Source: Candidatus Nomurabacteria bacterium RIFCSPLOWO2_01_FULL_33_24
GTDB taxonomy: Bacteria > Patescibacteriota > Minisyncoccia > Phycocordibacterales > MFUP01
Assembly: GCA_001785735.1 (NCBI GenBank)
Contig: MFUP01000008.1
Coordinates: 1-46,086 of the forward strand
Length of the DNA stretch: 46,086 nt
Direction of reading: 5' to 3'
The notes beneath the pieces were generated by a model. It was not told the DNA's origin. It was given only the letters and a program-made list of their open reading frames with translations, and did no database searches. How positions within the stretch are numbered: the first letter of the stretch is position 1; each line of letters opens with the position of its first letter. Positions 33,148 through 41,890 of this stretch are shown here, one piece after another. The position numbers and the translations under genes are program-made.

Positions 33148-33652
33148 ATTCTCTTAAAATACTTTTTATATCCTTTAATCCTCGATGGAGACGAACAGAT
33201 ACATTGTTTTCTGTCTCTTTTATAATTTTAGCGATTTCTTTTATAGAAAAGTCATCAACATAATGCATAATAATGACTTCCCTATATTTATCGTCAATTT
33301 GGTCTAAGACCTTAATAACTTTTTTTCCATCAATTACTTCTTCAGTTTTTTCTTTTTCATCAAATCCATAATCAAATCCATATTCTACCATCTCATCCAA
33401 GGAAAAATTTTTTTTCTTTCGTGATTGATCAATAATCAAATTATTAGCTACTTTATACAAAAAAGCTCTAATATTTTCGATCTCCCTCTTTTCTCCCCCA
33501 GAGAGATATTCCCAAGTTTTCATAAATGTTTCTTGAGTAATATCTAAAGATAAATCTCGATTTCTGGTTTTAAAGAGACAAAATCGAAAAATAGCATCTG
33601 AATATTCATCATAGGCCCTTAAAAATTCACTATTTTGTTTATTTACTTTCAT
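33137..33652 (-). CDS. ECF-type RNA polymerase sigma factor
   Basis: A 171-aa two-domain sigma-70 factor. Sigma region 2 is visible as AYDEYSDAIFRFCLFKTRNRD...DITQETFMKTWEYL with the -10-binding helix, and region 4 as LDQIDDKYREVIIMHYVDDFSIKEIAKIIKETENNVSVRLHRGLKDIK. There are no regions 1 or 3, typical of extracytoplasmic-function sigma factors. It forms one unit with the DUF5667 gene. A CATAAT element ends 2 nt before the ATG, so its transcription start is unclear. Confidence 0.93.
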   Translation of the reverse strand: MKVNKQNSEFLRAYDEYSDAIFRFCLFKTRNRDLSLDITQETFMKTWEYLSGGEKREIENIRAFLYKVANNLIIDQSRKKKNFSLDEMVEYGFDYGFDEKEKTEEVIDGKKVIKVLDQIDDKYREVIIMHYVDDFSIKEIAKIIKETENNVSVRLHRGLKDIKSILREYEK

Positions 33653-33728
33653 CTATTATGACGATCCAATAAGGCATTTATTACACAGTTTTACCTTATG
33701 ATATAAGCCATTTTAGCTTAAATTGTAG

Positions 33729-33734
33729 TAAAAT
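33729..33734 (+). promoter_or_regulatory. -10 box of the P-type ATPase gene
   Basis: TAAAAT 6 nt before ATG 33741 (3 nt before the alternative ATG 33738). Confidence 0.5.
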
Positions 33735-33740
33735 GGAATG

Positions 33741-36383
33741 ATGGAACTTATTTGGCATACCAAGAGCTACAAAGAAATAATCCAAGAATTATCTTCTAGG
33801 GAAAGTGGTCTGAACAACTCTGAGGTTCAAAAACGTTTAAAAGAATACGGATCTAATGAATTACCTGATCCGAAAGTTGATAGTTTTTTTTCTATATTTT
33901 TAAAACAATTTCAGAGTCCTCTTATTTATATTTTATTTTTAGCCAGTCTAATAATTTTTTTGATGGGGGAGCTGACAGATGGGTTTATTATTCTCTTTGT
34001 TCTTTTCTTTAATGCTCTAATAGGAACCATCCAAGAAGGAAAAGCTCAAAACACTCTTTTGTTACTAAAAGAGTTTTCCGAAACTAATACTTTAATTTTA
34101 CGCGAAGAAAAAGAAATAATCATTTCATCAAAAGAAATTGTTCCAGGAGATATTATTATTTTACAAGATGGAAATAAAATTCCTGCCGATGCTAGGATTA
34201 TTGATTCCCACTATTTAATTCTTGACCAATCTACTTTAACCGGAGAGTCTGTCCCAGTTCACAAAGTTAATCTTAAATCATTAAATAAAAAATTAAGCCC
34301 AGCCGACCAAAATAATATGGTATTTAAAGGAACTCATATTGTGGCCGGAAACGGGAAAGCCATTGTGGTTGCCACCGGACTTAATACTATTCTAGGGAAA
34401 ATTTCAAAAAAAATTGAAACAATAAATACTGAGATACCGCTTAAAAGAAATATTGAGAATATCGCCAAAATAATCATTACCCTAGTTGGAATAATAAGTT
34501 TATTATTATTTATAATAGGGATCTGGTCAGGAAATAATATTAGAGAAATGTTCAAGATTGTTGTTTCTCTTTCTGTTTCAGTTATCCCTGAGGGATTACC
34601 AATTGTTATTACTCTAATTTTAACCAGAGGTGTTTTTAAAATGAGTAAACAAAATGTTTTAGTAAAAAGGCTTCAAGCAGTAGAGTCTTTGGGAGAAGCG
34701 GAAATAATTGCTGTTGATAAGACTGGAACCATTACTAAAAATGAAATGATTATCCAGAAAATATATACTAATAATAAACTTTTTGAAGTTGGGGGTATCG
34801 GTTATGAGCCCAAAGGAAAAATTTCTTTTAATGGAAAAATAATTAATCCTCGAAATTATCCTGAACTCATGATGATGGGGAAATTAGCCCTTTTTTGCGC
34901 TAATGCTCGTGTTTTTTATTCTGAAGAAAAAGATCAATGGTTAGTCAGCGGAGAACCAACCGAAGCCTCTTTGTTGGTTTTAGGACATAAAATTGGTTTT
35001 AATAAAAGTAAATTAGAAGAAAAATATCCTTTAATAATAGATATTCCTTTTAGTCATGCTAATAAATATCATGGAACTACTCATTTGATTGATAATAAAG
35101 GACTTTTAAAGATAGTTGGAGCTCCAGAAACAGTTTTATCCCTTTGTTATAAGTTATCACTTGAAGAAAAAAAAATAATTGAATCGATGATCAGAAAAAT
35201 GTCTAAGCAAGGACTTCGTGTTTTAGCAGTAGGGATAAATGAAAATGTTTCTTTTGAATATAAAGAAGCAGATACAAAAAAATTAACTTTCATTGGTCTT
35301 TTCGGGATGAAAGATGGCTTGCGTCCAGAAGTAATTGAAGCAGTTAAAAAAACAAAATTAGCCGGGGTAAAAGTGATAATGATTACCGGTGATCACAAAA
35401 TTACCGCTCAGGCAGTTGCTCGAGAGGCAGGCATTTTTATAGAAGGAGATAGTATCCTAACAGGTAAAGACATTGATGAATTATCTGACGAGGAATTTAA
35501 ATTTGAACTAGAAAAAACCACTGTTTTTGCTAGGGTTAGTCCAGAGCATAAATTAAAAATTATTAAAGCTTATAAAGATAATGGAAAGATTATTGCTATG
35601 ACAGGTGATGGAGTTAATGATGCCCCGTCTTTAGTAGCTGCTGATTTAGGAGTGGCTATGGGAAAGATTGGAACAGAAGTAGCTAAAGAAGCTTCAGACC
35701 TTGTTCTTTTAGATGATAATTTTGGCAGTATTGTCGATGCTATTAAAGAGGGAAGGAATATTTATAAAAATATCAAGAGAGTCATCCTGTATCTTTTTTC
35801 TACTGGAATTGGAGAAATAATGGTTATCACAGTGGCTATTATATTAAAATTACCATTACCTCTTTTAGCAGCCCAAATTATTTGGTTAAATTTAGTGACA
35901 GATAGTTTTCCAATTTTAGCCATGTCTTTTGATTCAAAAGGGGGTCAAAGTTTTTATCATGAAAAATTTAGCCACCGAAAAAAAATTATCGACTCTTTAA
36001 TGATTCAAAGAATGATTATAATGGCTACCCCCATGGTTATTGGGACTTTAATTTTATTCAAATATTATTTACAAATTGATTCAATTAAAGCCTTAACAGT
36101 TTCTTTAACAGTTCTAGCTGCTTTTCAATGGCTTAATGCTTGGAATTGTATTTCCAAGACACAATCTTTGTTTAAGGAAAAAATTCTTCAACATAAATTT
36201 CTTATTGGAGCGACCCTATTAGTTATCGGACTTCAATTATTAGCTGTTTACACTCCTTTTTTCCAAAAAATATTACACACAACCCCCTTATCATTTATAG
36301 ATTGGCTTTTGATTATTGTAGTTGGATTTTCTGTTGTTATTTTTGAAGAAATTCGCAAATGGCTTTACCAAATTTTTGATTAA
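33741..36383 (+). CDS. P-type ATPase, Ca2+-like (P2 type)
   Basis: An 880-aa cation pump. The N-terminal cation-ATPase domain (SGLNNSEVQKRLKEYGSNELP) is followed by the actuator motif LTGESVPV, phosphorylation motif DKTGTIT (Asp326), hinge MTGDGVNDAPS and about ten transmembrane helices. TM4 has SVIPEGLPIVIT, TM5 STGIGEIMVI and TM6 IWLNLVTDSFP; PEGLP plus Asn and Asp in TM6 are the Ca2+-site residues of SERCA/PMR1-like pumps. Ca2+ export is therefore likely, with Mn2+ or another cation as alternative. ATG 33741 fits the -10 box spacing. It stands alone, divergent from the sigma factor. Confidence 0.93.
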   Translation: MELIWHTKSYKEIIQELSSRESGLNNSEVQKRLKEYGSNELPDPKVDSFFSIFLKQFQSPLIYILFLASLIIFLMGELTDGFIILFVLFFNALIGTIQEGKAQNTLLLLKEFSETNTLILREEKEIIISSKEIVPGDIIILQDGNKIPADARIIDSHYLILDQSTLTGESVPVHKVNLKSLNKKLSPADQNNMVFKGTHIVAGNGKAIVVATGLNTILGKISKKIETINTEIPLKRNIENIAKIIITLVGIISLLLFIIGIWSGNNIREMFKIVVSLSVSVIPEGLPIVITLILTRGVFKMSKQNVLVKRLQAVESLGEAEIIAVDKTGTITKNEMIIQKIYTNNKLFEVGGIGYEPKGKISFNGKIINPRNYPELMMMGKLALFCANARVFYSEEKDQWLVSGEPTEASLLVLGHKIGFNKSKLEEKYPLIIDIPFSHANKYHGTTHLIDNKGLLKIVGAPETVLSLCYKLSLEEKKIIESMIRKMSKQGLRVLAVGINENVSFEYKEADTKKLTFIGLFGMKDGLRPEVIEAVKKTKLAGVKVIMITGDHKITAQAVAREAGIFIEGDSILTGKDIDELSDEEFKFELEKTTVFARVSPEHKLKIIKAYKDNGKIIAMTGDGVNDAPSLVAADLGVAMGKIGTEVAKEASDLVLLDDNFGSIVDAIKEGRNIYKNIKRVILYLFSTGIGEIMVITVAIILKLPLPLLAAQIIWLNLVTDSFPILAMSFDSKGGQSFYHEKFSHRKKIIDSLMIQRMIIMATPMVIGTLILFKYYLQIDSIKALTVSLTVLAAFQWLNAWNCISKTQSLFKEKILQHKFLIGATLLVIGLQLLAVYTPFFQKILHTTPLSFIDWLLIIVVGFSVVIFEEIRKWLYQIFD

Positions 36384-36454
36384 TTGAAATATTTTTAATA
36401 GCTTGCTATTCTGATTATATTGTGGTATTTTAAGTAATATATTATTTTGTTCAT

Positions 36455-36460
36455 TAAAAT
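36455..36460 (+). promoter_or_regulatory. -10 box of the five-module gene
   Basis: TAAAAT 8 nt before ATG 36469. Confidence 0.5.
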
Positions 36461-36468
36461 TAATATTT

Positions 36469-38550
36469 ATGGTAAAAACAGGTATTGTTAACAAGGCAGT
36501 TAAAAAAAGATTAACTTTTCATGAAGCCAAAGAGGCTCTCAAAAATATTAAAAATATTTTAACAAAGGAACAATTTTTATTTTCAGGAGCGATCCTTCAA
36601 GAATCTAAGGCCTCCGGTTTTTATGGAGTTGTTTCTTTTAATTGTAAATCTACCTCAAAAAAAGCTCATGAATTTTTAATTTTTATGGGTTTTCCAAAAT
36701 CAAAAACTAGCTGTTCAAAAGGAAAAATAAGGTTGTTTCAATTAATTCCTGACAAAATTATCCACCCGAAAAAGAAACAATCAGACCAGTTTCTAAAAGG
36801 AAAAACTTTTCTTCAAACAAAGATAACTGAAGTAGAAGAGAAAAAAGAAGTTCCGTCACCAAAAAACAAAAGAGAAAAAATTCCAGCTGACTCTAAAACT
36901 TTTGAATATGCCAAAATGGTTGAAAACTTAATTGGGAATATATTTAAAAAATATAGCATCCCAATCATTTGGAGTAGTAACGTAACTCAAAAAGATTCAA
37001 AAACCACTGACAGCAAAAAATTCAGATTTTCTAAAAAGAGCCTGGTAGTCAGAGCAAAAAAAGCTTTAAGAAGGGCGGGATTTGATGATATTAGTGTCGC
37101 TGACAATAGTCAGCCAGCTACTAGTTTAAAAGAGGAAATTCACGAAATAGAAGTGTTGCTTATTATGCCAACAGAAAAGGGAGAAAAAAATAATTTAACT
37201 CCCGATCTTGAAATAGTTGAGATGGATGAAAAAAAAGAACAAATTTTTTCTCCTAGCGAATATTCACCAAAAAAAATTCTTCAGATTACTGGAAAAATGA
37301 GAGCAATGCAAATTTTAGATATCATTGAAAATAAACTCAATATTAAGAGTTTTGGGGAAAGTATTAATTCTTATTTGTCAGGAAAATTAGTATCTTATAA
37401 GACTGGATATATTAGGTTGAAATTTAAAATTGTTAACCCCAATGATTTTAGTGTTCAAAGTGTATTTGAGTTTTTTAGGCAACAGAAATTTGGAGCTTTT
37501 ATCAAAAATGATTTTCTCTATATTTCTTTGTGGGAAGGGCCATATTTAATCATCAATAGTCCAAACAAATTAAAAAAGGAAATTAATATGGAAAAAAAAG
37601 AAAATCCCATTATTCCCTCGCTGTATGAAGCCAGAAAAATGATTCGTGATATTGTTCGGAAAAGTACTTTTCGTTTCAATCTTGCTTTTCCGGTTTTTGA
37701 TTTTTCCAAGAACAACAAGAAAGATATTGGAATAGCAATGAAGTTTTCTAACAGAGAGGAGTTAGAACAGGTAAAAACTCTTTTTGACGAGAATCTTTTT
37801 AAGGTAATCTCGAATTCAGAAAGTTTATTGCTAAAAGTCTTGTGGTTATTTGAGGTTAATCTTCCCAAAATTCCTCAAGAAAAAAAAGGATATCCTTTAA
37901 AAGATGAAATTATCCGAGGAAAAAACTCAAATGAATTGATAACAATATTGAAAGATATTGTGAATAAAGAAAGAATTAAACTTTCTCGTCCTATTAGAAT
38001 TTTTTCAAGAGGGATAAAAATGAGAACCTTCAGAACAGGATCTGCTTACAGATTGAAAAATATATTAATAAAAAAAGGTTTTGATGCCAGAATAGCCAAA
38101 ACTAAAGGAATCATAGGAAAAGAATTGATTGTTAATATAATTTTACCAACTACAATGACGACTACCAGGCAAAGAGGGAAAGCTGTAATTATCCCAATCA
38201 AATCTCAAAAAAAGGATAAAAAAGCAAGAAAAAAAAGGAACTCCCCCCGGACTGAATCTGTTTTGGTTAAATCAATTAAAGAAGCAATCAAAAACGACCG
38301 CGAGCTTCAGGAAGAGATTTTAACAATTATAGATCAAGATTTAATTGAGAAAATTTCGCCGCCACCATTGGTTCCGGATCCAATGGTTTTTTTAAAAAAT
38401 ATCTTTAAAAAGGCAAAGGAAAATAATTTTTTTATCTCGTTTGAGTTAGGGGTAATTAAATTCCTTAAAAGTTCCGGAATAGTGACTTCTGAAGTTACTG
38501 GTCCAGAATTAGAAAACTTTCTAAAGGAAGTTACAAAGATGTCTTATTAA
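36469..38550 (+). CDS. 693-aa protein with five degenerate repeats, unrecognised
   Basis: A highly basic soluble protein with no signal peptide or membrane span. I see five segments of about 75-90 residues (about 17-93, 145-234, 275-356, 386-463, 487-560) with one pattern: a helix (EALKNIKNIL; KMVENLIGNI; QILDIIENKL; RKMIRDIVRK; ITILKDIVNK), a strand with basic or aromatic residues, a second helix often ending in xxGF or xxF (LIFMGF; LRRAGF; FRQQKF; LFDENLF; LIKKGF), and a final hydrophobic strand. Lys-rich linkers join them, and a helical tail (about 635-690) follows. The basic character suggests nucleic-acid or ribosome binding. No family is recognised. Confidence 0.75.
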   Translation: MVKTGIVNKAVKKRLTFHEAKEALKNIKNILTKEQFLFSGAILQESKASGFYGVVSFNCKSTSKKAHEFLIFMGFPKSKTSCSKGKIRLFQLIPDKIIHPKKKQSDQFLKGKTFLQTKITEVEEKKEVPSPKNKREKIPADSKTFEYAKMVENLIGNIFKKYSIPIIWSSNVTQKDSKTTDSKKFRFSKKSLVVRAKKALRRAGFDDISVADNSQPATSLKEEIHEIEVLLIMPTEKGEKNNLTPDLEIVEMDEKKEQIFSPSEYSPKKILQITGKMRAMQILDIIENKLNIKSFGESINSYLSGKLVSYKTGYIRLKFKIVNPNDFSVQSVFEFFRQQKFGAFIKNDFLYISLWEGPYLIINSPNKLKKEINMEKKENPIIPSLYEARKMIRDIVRKSTFRFNLAFPVFDFSKNNKKDIGIAMKFSNREELEQVKTLFDENLFKVISNSESLLLKVLWLFEVNLPKIPQEKKGYPLKDEIIRGKNSNELITILKDIVNKERIKLSRPIRIFSRGIKMRTFRTGSAYRLKNILIKKGFDARIAKTKGIIGKELIVNIILPTTMTTTRQRGKAVIIPIKSQKKDKKARKKRNSPRTESVLVKSIKEAIKNDRELQEEILTIIDQDLIEKISPPPLVPDPMVFLKNIFKKAKENNFFISFELGVIKFLKSSGIVTSEVTGPELENFLKEVTKMSY

Positions 38551-38555
38551 AAGAC

Positions 38556-38583
38556 AAGGCGCCCAATTCGGGTGCCTTTTTAT
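38556..38583 (+). terminator. Terminator of the five-module gene
   Basis: AAGGCGCCC-AATTC-GGGTGCCTT (one G-T wobble) followed by TTTTATTT. Confidence 0.8.
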
Positions 38584-38605
38584 TTCTAATGAAGATATTT
38601 TGTGA

Positions 38606-38611
38606 TAAAAT
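38606..38611 (+). promoter_or_regulatory. -10 box of the second VKOR gene
   Basis: TAAAAT 6 nt before ATG 38618. Confidence 0.55.
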
Positions 38612-38617
38612 CAAACC

Positions 38618-39166
38618 ATGGAAAGACAAGAAGCAACCCAAAGAAATATCCAAGAAAAATCAAAATTAAAAGGAAGAACTTTATTTATCATTTTGGCGGT
38701 TCTGGGGGCGGTAATAATGGGATATTTAATTTCTCTCCATTATACTAATCAAGCCAATTCTATCTGTGAATTTGGAGAGAAATTATCCTGTGATTTGGTT
38801 AATAAAAGTCATTACTCGGAAATATTAGGAATCCCTTTTTCTGTTTTGGGTTTTGTTTATTTTTTGGGAACTCTGGGGGCGGGGATTGGCTGGTATAACA
38901 GATTTACTCTCAAAAAAGTTATTTTCTTTTCAATTTTATTTCTCGGCCCCGCTCTCTATCTAACGGGAACTGAAATTTTTCTCATAAAAAGTTTTTGTCT
39001 TTTTTGTGAAATATCAAAAATTTTAATGATTAGCATTGTCATTAATTCCTACCTGGCCTTGAAACCAGAAAAATTTGATCATAAAGAACTAGTAGTTGGA
39101 ATGGTAATAGCGATATTTTTAGGAGGAGCTACTTACCTTCTTCATTCAATTACTTTGTTGAATTAA
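38618..39166 (+). CDS. VKOR-family protein, short form
   Basis: A 182-aa membrane oxidoreductase, the plain four- to five-helix VKOR core without fusion. The loop cysteines are Cys50 and Cys58 (SICEFGEKLSCDLVNKSHYSEILGIP) and the redox motif is CLFC (Cys127, Cys130). The N-terminal 20 residues are charged and cytoplasmic. It presumably supports disulfide formation in exported proteins together with an unlinked thioredoxin-like partner. It has the same core as the protein at 3764, but lacks that protein's long membrane extension. Its 3' end overlaps the convergent glycosylase gene by 17 nt. Confidence 0.92.
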   Translation: MERQEATQRNIQEKSKLKGRTLFIILAVLGAVIMGYLISLHYTNQANSICEFGEKLSCDLVNKSHYSEILGIPFSVLGFVYFLGTLGAGIGWYNRFTLKKVIFFSILFLGPALYLTGTEIFLIKSFCLFCEISKILMISIVINSYLALKPEKFDHKELVVGMVIAIFLGGATYLLHSITLLN

Positions 39167-39728
39167 TTTTTTCTAATACTCTGGGGAGTTTTTTAAAGTC
39201 CTCGATAAGCACTTCTCTCATTGAGCCGTTATAAAGGGCAGCCGCTGGATGGTAAAGAGCCAGAAAAGTGTCTCCAATTTTTGTTTTCTTTTTTAAAATT
39301 TTTCCATGAACCTCGGAAATTTTTTCATTAGGAAAAAAGTTTTGAAGAGAATGTCGCCCAAGAAAAACAATCAACTTTGGATTAATAATTTTTATTTCTT
39401 CTTCTAGCCATTCAACACAAGACTCTTTTTCTTCAGGTAAGGGATCGCGATTATTAGGTGGGCGATATTTAACCACGTTGGTAATATAAATATCTTCCCG
39501 TTTCATTTTTATATCCTCCAGCATTTCGTTTAAAAATTTTCCGGCCGCTCCCACAAACGGTTTTCCTTGAAGATCTTCTTCTTTTCCGGGGGCTTCACCA
39601 ATAAAAATAATTTCTGAATCAGGGTTACCATGTCCGGGAACCCCCTGAGTAGCTTCTTCTTTTAATTGGCACTTACATTTTTTTAGCCATTTTTCATGAA
39701 CTTTTTCCAATTTTTCTTGTTTGGTCAT
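39150..39728 (-). CDS. Uracil-DNA glycosylase, family 4 type, altered Fe-S ligands
   Basis: A base-excision repair enzyme of 192 aa. Family-4 motifs are clear: GEAPGKEEDLQGKPFVGAAGK (44-64), NVVKYRPPNNRDP and the catalytic-side YHPAAAL (His160). Family 4 enzymes carry a 4Fe-4S cluster held by four Cys. Here the first pair is C-x-C (18, 20) rather than CxxC, the third position in K[C]RPPxNR is Tyr88, and Cys104 is kept. The cluster may be absent or bound differently. ATG 39728 was chosen over 39794 because a TAAAAT box (39736-39741) lies 7 nt upstream, inside the end of the preceding TPR gene. Confidence 0.88.
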   Translation of the reverse strand: MTKQEKLEKVHEKWLKKCKCQLKEEATQGVPGHGNPDSEIIFIGEAPGKEEDLQGKPFVGAAGKFLNEMLEDIKMKREDIYITNVVKYRPPNNRDPLPEEKESCVEWLEEEIKIINPKLIVFLGRHSLQNFFPNEKISEVHGKILKKKTKIGDTFLALYHPAAALYNGSMREVLIEDFKKLPRVLEKINSTK

Positions 39729-39735
39729 ATTATGG

Positions 39736-39741
39736 ATTTTA
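39736..39741 (-). promoter_or_regulatory. -10 box of the glycosylase gene
   Basis: TAAAAT on the minus strand 7 nt before ATG 39728; it lies between the TPR gene's stop (39751) and the start. Confidence 0.5.
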
Positions 39742-39750
39742 ATATATCTT

Positions 39751-41139
39751 TTAATAATCTTTGTAACAATTATTTTTTGCCAGAAACATTTCATAGTTTA
39801 ATTCTATTCCATGTTCACCACTTATTTCTACACAATTATTTTCTTTTTCTTCTATTAGGCAGAAGTTTTTGAACATTTCATGATATAAATTTTCTTGAAT
39901 ATCGGCAAGACAAGCATTTAGTGATTCATTTTTTTTCCTTAATTGGGCTTCCATTTCTGTTAAGTTAAAATATTTCTCAAGTCTTTTATTTTCATCTTTT
40001 ATAAATTCCAAGGTTTCTTTTAATGATTTTGACTTTGGGTGTAGCTCTAGAGCTTTTTTAAGGATGGCTATTGATTCTTGGTATTCTGCCATATACCACC
40101 GCGCTTTAGCTAATGGCCCATAACAAAAAGATTCTGGGCTTATCTTAATACATGTTTTTGCGGCCTCTATCGCCAAGTTATATTTTCCTAGATCAATATA
40201 GATATAAGATAAATGTCCATAAGCATAATTTGTTGGATCATATTTTATTGATTTTAATATATTTTCTAGAGCTTCATCTTGTTTCCCCATATAACTATAT
40301 CCATTTGCTATCCAATATAGAGCATAAGCCTCTTCCTTTTTATTATTGGCGACTAATAATGCCTCACTGGCTTTATTTTTCACTTGTTCACCAACATTAA
40401 AAAAGTAAGTTCTATTTTTTATAGAACCACTTAATTCGCCGGATCCAGCTTCTGATAATAAATGAAACAATCCTCTAGACTCAAGTATTTTAGCCTCATA
40501 GTTTGATCTTAGATTATTTAAACTTATTATTCCACCAAACAAAGCCAGAATTACGAAGAAAATAATAAGAACTTTATAACCAATATTTTTATTGAAAATA
40601 AATAAAAGAAAAGAAGATATTAAAAATAAAATACTAATTATAAATATTGTTTCTATAAAATCATAATAAACAAAATCAGTTTCAATGGCCTTTATTATAT
40701 CAAAAGTGTCTGAAAAGATAGGAAACTGAATTATTGGTCGTATGGGTGTAAAAGCGATAATCAGAGAAGAAATTAAATATGTGTGAAATACGTAAATCTG
40801 TTTTTTATTAAACTTTAAGTTTTTCAAAAAACTCAAAGTTGTTTCTATTGTTTGGTGAATATAATAATAAATACGTTTAGCGATAGAATAACCCACCACA
40901 AATGTTATTGTATAAATTCCAGCATTTTTTAGAATATCTAGTAATAATTTAAAATTGAATTTACTTATCTCGCTTACTACTATATTTTTCCAAACAGAAA
41001 TCAATATTGTGAAGACAACGATAATAAATACTAATATTGCCTCTATTGTCACAGCTTCTTTTAGACTGATATTTGGGCGAAGATTATTAGATTCTTCTAT
41101 TTTTTTAGTTATTCTTTTTTCATTTTCTCCTTTGATCAT
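39751..41139 (-). CDS. Membrane protein with C-terminal TPR domain
   Basis: A 462-aa protein. The first half has about five transmembrane segments (for example IEAILVFIIVVFTILISVW, GIYTITFVVGYSIA and VLIIFFVILALFGGIISL). The second half is a TPR solenoid of at least three units (AYALYWIANGYSYMGKQDEAL, YGHLSYIYIDLGKYNLAIEAA, AYQESIAILKKAL-like), ending in a Cys-containing acidic tail. It may scaffold a membrane complex; no specific family is recognised. A TATAAT box (41146-41151) ends 6 nt before the ATG and adjoins the divergent promoter of the Cys-rich gene. Confidence 0.8.
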   Translation of the reverse strand: MIKGENEKRITKKIEESNNLRPNISLKEAVTIEAILVFIIVVFTILISVWKNIVVSEISKFNFKLLLDILKNAGIYTITFVVGYSIAKRIYYYIHQTIETTLSFLKNLKFNKKQIYVFHTYLISSLIIAFTPIRPIIQFPIFSDTFDIIKAIETDFVYYDFIETIFIISILFLISSFLLFIFNKNIGYKVLIIFFVILALFGGIISLNNLRSNYEAKILESRGLFHLLSEAGSGELSGSIKNRTYFFNVGEQVKNKASEALLVANNKKEEAYALYWIANGYSYMGKQDEALENILKSIKYDPTNYAYGHLSYIYIDLGKYNLAIEAAKTCIKISPESFCYGPLAKARWYMAEYQESIAILKKALELHPKSKSLKETLEFIKDENKRLEKYFNLTEMEAQLRKKNESLNACLADIQENLYHEMFKNFCLIEEKENNCVEISGEHGIELNYEMFLAKNNCYKDY

Positions 41140-41145
41140 AATTTA

Positions 41146-41160
41146 ATTATATTATATAAT
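41146..41160. promoter_or_regulatory. Back-to-back -10 boxes
   Basis: TATAAT on the minus strand (41146-41151, 6 nt from ATG 41139) and TATAAT on the plus strand (41155-41160, 8 nt from ATG 41169), only 3 nt apart. The two polymerase sites would overlap, so the genes may compete for transcription. Confidence 0.6.
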
Positions 41161-41168
41161 AGGATTAT

Positions 41169-41396
41169 ATGAATCATTATGTTTGTACAGGAGGATGTGA
41201 TGAGGTCTCGGATAATCAAGGAGTTTGTCAAAATAAAAATTGTTTAAAAAACGGGCAACCCCTTCATAAGTGTGATTGTTCCGATAAAACCCATCATGGT
41301 CTTATTACTATTTGCCAAAAATGTGGCACTCTCTGTCGCACTAAAGGTGGTTGCGAGGTTGAATCTTTTAAATCTGAATTAGGATTAGGAGAATAA
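41169..41396 (+). CDS. Cysteine-rich mini-protein, probable metal binder
   Basis: A 75-aa protein with ten Cys and several His: YVCTGGC, GVCQNKNC, HKCDCSDKTHHG, ICQKCGTLC and GGCEVES. The spacing suggests one or two zinc or other metal sites. It has no signal peptide, so it is cytoplasmic. Small proteins with a similar YVCxGxC...HxCxCxDxxH layout are, as I recall, common in CPR genomes, but no function is known to me. The next gene starts 1 nt after its stop, so they are co-transcribed. Confidence 0.75.
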   Translation: MNHYVCTGGCDEVSDNQGVCQNKNCLKNGQPLHKCDCSDKTHHGLITICQKCGTLCRTKGGCEVESFKSELGLGE

Positions 41397-41397
41397 T

Positions 41398-41619
41398 ATG
41401 TTTAAAAAATTTTTAATGAAACAAATGCTGAAACAACAGATGAAAAATGTTCCTAAAGATCAGCAGGAAAAAATATTAAAATTAGTTTCCGAGAACCCGG
41501 AGCTTTTTCAGAAAATAGGGAGTGAAGTCCAAGAGAAAATGAAACAAGGAAAAGATCAGATGACGGCTACCATAGAAGTAATGAAAGCTCATCAGGATGA
41601 ACTTAAGGGAATAATGTAA
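41398..41619 (+). CDS. 73-aa helical small protein
   Basis: A Lys/Met/Gln-rich, probably all-helical protein (MFKKFLMKQMLKQQMKNVP, KILKLVSENPELFQKIGSEVQEKMKQG). No known domain. It is translationally coupled to the Cys-rich gene (1 nt gap) and is followed by a strong terminator, so the two form a two-gene operon and may act together. Confidence 0.7.
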   Translation: MFKKFLMKQMLKQQMKNVPKDQQEKILKLVSENPELFQKIGSEVQEKMKQGKDQMTATIEVMKAHQDELKGIM

Positions 41620-41636
41620 ACTTCTTCAACTTTTTT

Positions 41637-41668
41637 AAAATGCCACACCAAAAAAGTGTGGCATTTTT
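41637..41668 (+). terminator. Terminator of the Cys-rich operon
   Basis: A 12-bp stem AAAATGCCACAC/GTGTGGCATTTT around an A-rich loop, followed by further T. Confidence 0.9.
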
Positions 41669-41862
41669 CTGCTCCTTTTTATTTGAAAATAACTATATTT
41701 CTGATATATTCTTACCATATCTCTCAAAATTGAAATTGTCAAGGTGTAAAAAATAATTTTTATTTTGATAAAACTAAAGCAATTCTTTTTACTCTTACAA
41801 TAAAAATTTCACCAAATAAACATTCTCACTATAAATATAAATTGAAATAACAAGGGTTTCGT

Positions 41863-41890
41863 TTTACACTTTTATGTGTTAAAATATATG
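41863..41890 (+). promoter_or_regulatory. Promoter of the giant gene
   Basis: TTTACA, 16-nt spacer, TATATG, then 8 nt to ATG 41899. This again gives a leaderless start. Confidence 0.5.
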
